This document shows, piece after piece, positions 63,627-64,000 of a stretch of DNA of 64,000 nucleotides; the first letter of the stretch is position 1; every line of letters starts with the position of its first letter. Origin of the DNA: Marinobacterium lacunae (GTDB lineage: Bacteria > Pseudomonadota > Gammaproteobacteria > Pseudomonadales > Balneatricaceae). The stretch spans positions 1 through 64,000 of the forward strand of contig NZ_JMQN01000047.1 in NCBI RefSeq assembly GCF_000705555.1, written 5' to 3'. A program made the position numbers and the translations under genes. The notes below the pieces were generated by a model that saw only the letters and a list, made by a program, of their open reading frames with translations, did not search any database and was not told the DNA's origin.

Positions 63627-64000
63627 ATGAGTACAGAGAGCACGCATGCCTGTGTCGCAGATGCCGTGAAGGATACCAGTCGTTTGATCGTCGCGTTTGC
63701 CTCTCAGGAGGGGGATATTGTCGATCAGCATTTTGGATCGTCCCAGGCCTTTCATGTCTGGAGTATTAGCGCCGAGAGTGCAGAGCCTGTTGCACAGCGG
63801 AGTTTTGGCCATGAAAAGCAGGATGGCAACGAAGACAAACTCAAGCCCAAAATGTTGTGGCTGGTCGGGGCGGATGTTGTCTACTGTGGCTCCATAGGTG
63901 GTTCTGCCACACGTCAGTTAGTGGCGCTGGGTATCAATCCGATCCAGGTAAAGGGTGGCCCTGACGTGGACGAGTTGATCGAGGCGCTGCAGGCGCAACT
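63627..64000 (+). CDS. NifX/NafY-family cofactor-binding protein (cut by window edge)
   Basis: The first 124 residues of a protein whose R-L-I-V-A-F-A-S-Q-E-G-D-I-V-D-Q-H-F-G-S begins the NifX/NafY domain at about residue 19, with the usual cofactor-contact histidine. It lacks the N-terminal helical domain of NafY and NifY. ATG 63627 has AGGAGAG six bases upstream. Driven by its own NifA/sigma-54 promoter, it most likely starts another nif operon; in Azotobacter nafY precedes the rnf1 electron-transport genes, so rnf genes may follow outside the window. Confidence 0.85.
   Translation, partial: MSTESTHACVADAVKDTSRLIVAFASQEGDIVDQHFGSSQAFHVWSISAESAEPVAQRSFGHEKQDGNEDKLKPKMLWLVGADVVYCGSIGGSATRQLVALGINPIQVKGGPDVDELIEALQAQ

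Overview
The window carries most of a molybdenum nitrogenase (nif) region from a gammaproteobacterium, with islands and housekeeping genes set into it. The nif gene order resembles Azotobacter and nitrogen-fixing Pseudomonas: nifB-ferredoxin-nifO-nifQ-glutaredoxin, then nifHDKTY-orf-lrv, nifENX with its accessory genes, and iscA-nifUS. NifA/sigma-54 control signals, minCDE, ast genes, two chemoreceptors and a NorR/flavohemoglobin pair also fit an aerobic or facultative, motile gammaproteobacterium. Genus cannot be told from the sequence.

Layout. 0-0.65 kb: partial IS110 transposase with a candidate bridge-RNA leader, plus an IS3 remnant. 0.65-2.6 kb: quinone oxidoreductase divergent from a LysR regulator. 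2.6-6.9 kb: the nifB operon. 6.9-16.57 kb: a defence-type island (HTH, SNF2 helicase, AlbA/GHKL ATPase, type III Mod and Res) flanked by a 40-bp palindromic direct repeat that recreates the 3' end of the next gene. 16.5-22.1 kb: EF-hand-like protein, flavohemoglobin, NorR, HPP membrane protein and DUF3995. 22.2-39.4 kb: SIR2-like gene, nifHDKTY-DUF6129-lrv, an inserted RES/Xre toxin-antitoxin pair on the other strand, nifENX with its accessory and ferredoxin genes, then iscA-nifUS and a terminator. 39.7-58.2 kb: ordinary chromosomal genes (FAD oxidase, tag, LysE and AraC proteins, minCDE, astCD, two chemoreceptors, Orn/Lys/Arg decarboxylase, subtilase). 58.4-63.4 kb: fadD-fadB-fadA-like operon whose hydratase and thiolase lack key catalytic residues. 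63.4 kb to the end: a new NifA/sigma-54 promoter and the start of a NifX/NafY-family gene.

How it works together. Five promoters of matching design (TGT-N10-ACA upstream sites plus a -24/-12 box) precede nifB, nifH, nifE, iscA and the last gene, so one NifA input should drive cofactor synthesis (nifB, Q, E, N, X, Y), structural proteins (nifHDK), Fe-S supply (iscA, nifU, nifS) and electron carriers (three ferredoxins). nifLA, nifV, nifW, nifZ, nifM and nifF are not in the window. The NorR-flavohemoglobin unit has its own sigma-54 promoter and three GT-N7-AC sites, which points to nitric oxide detoxification next to the nitrogenase genes.
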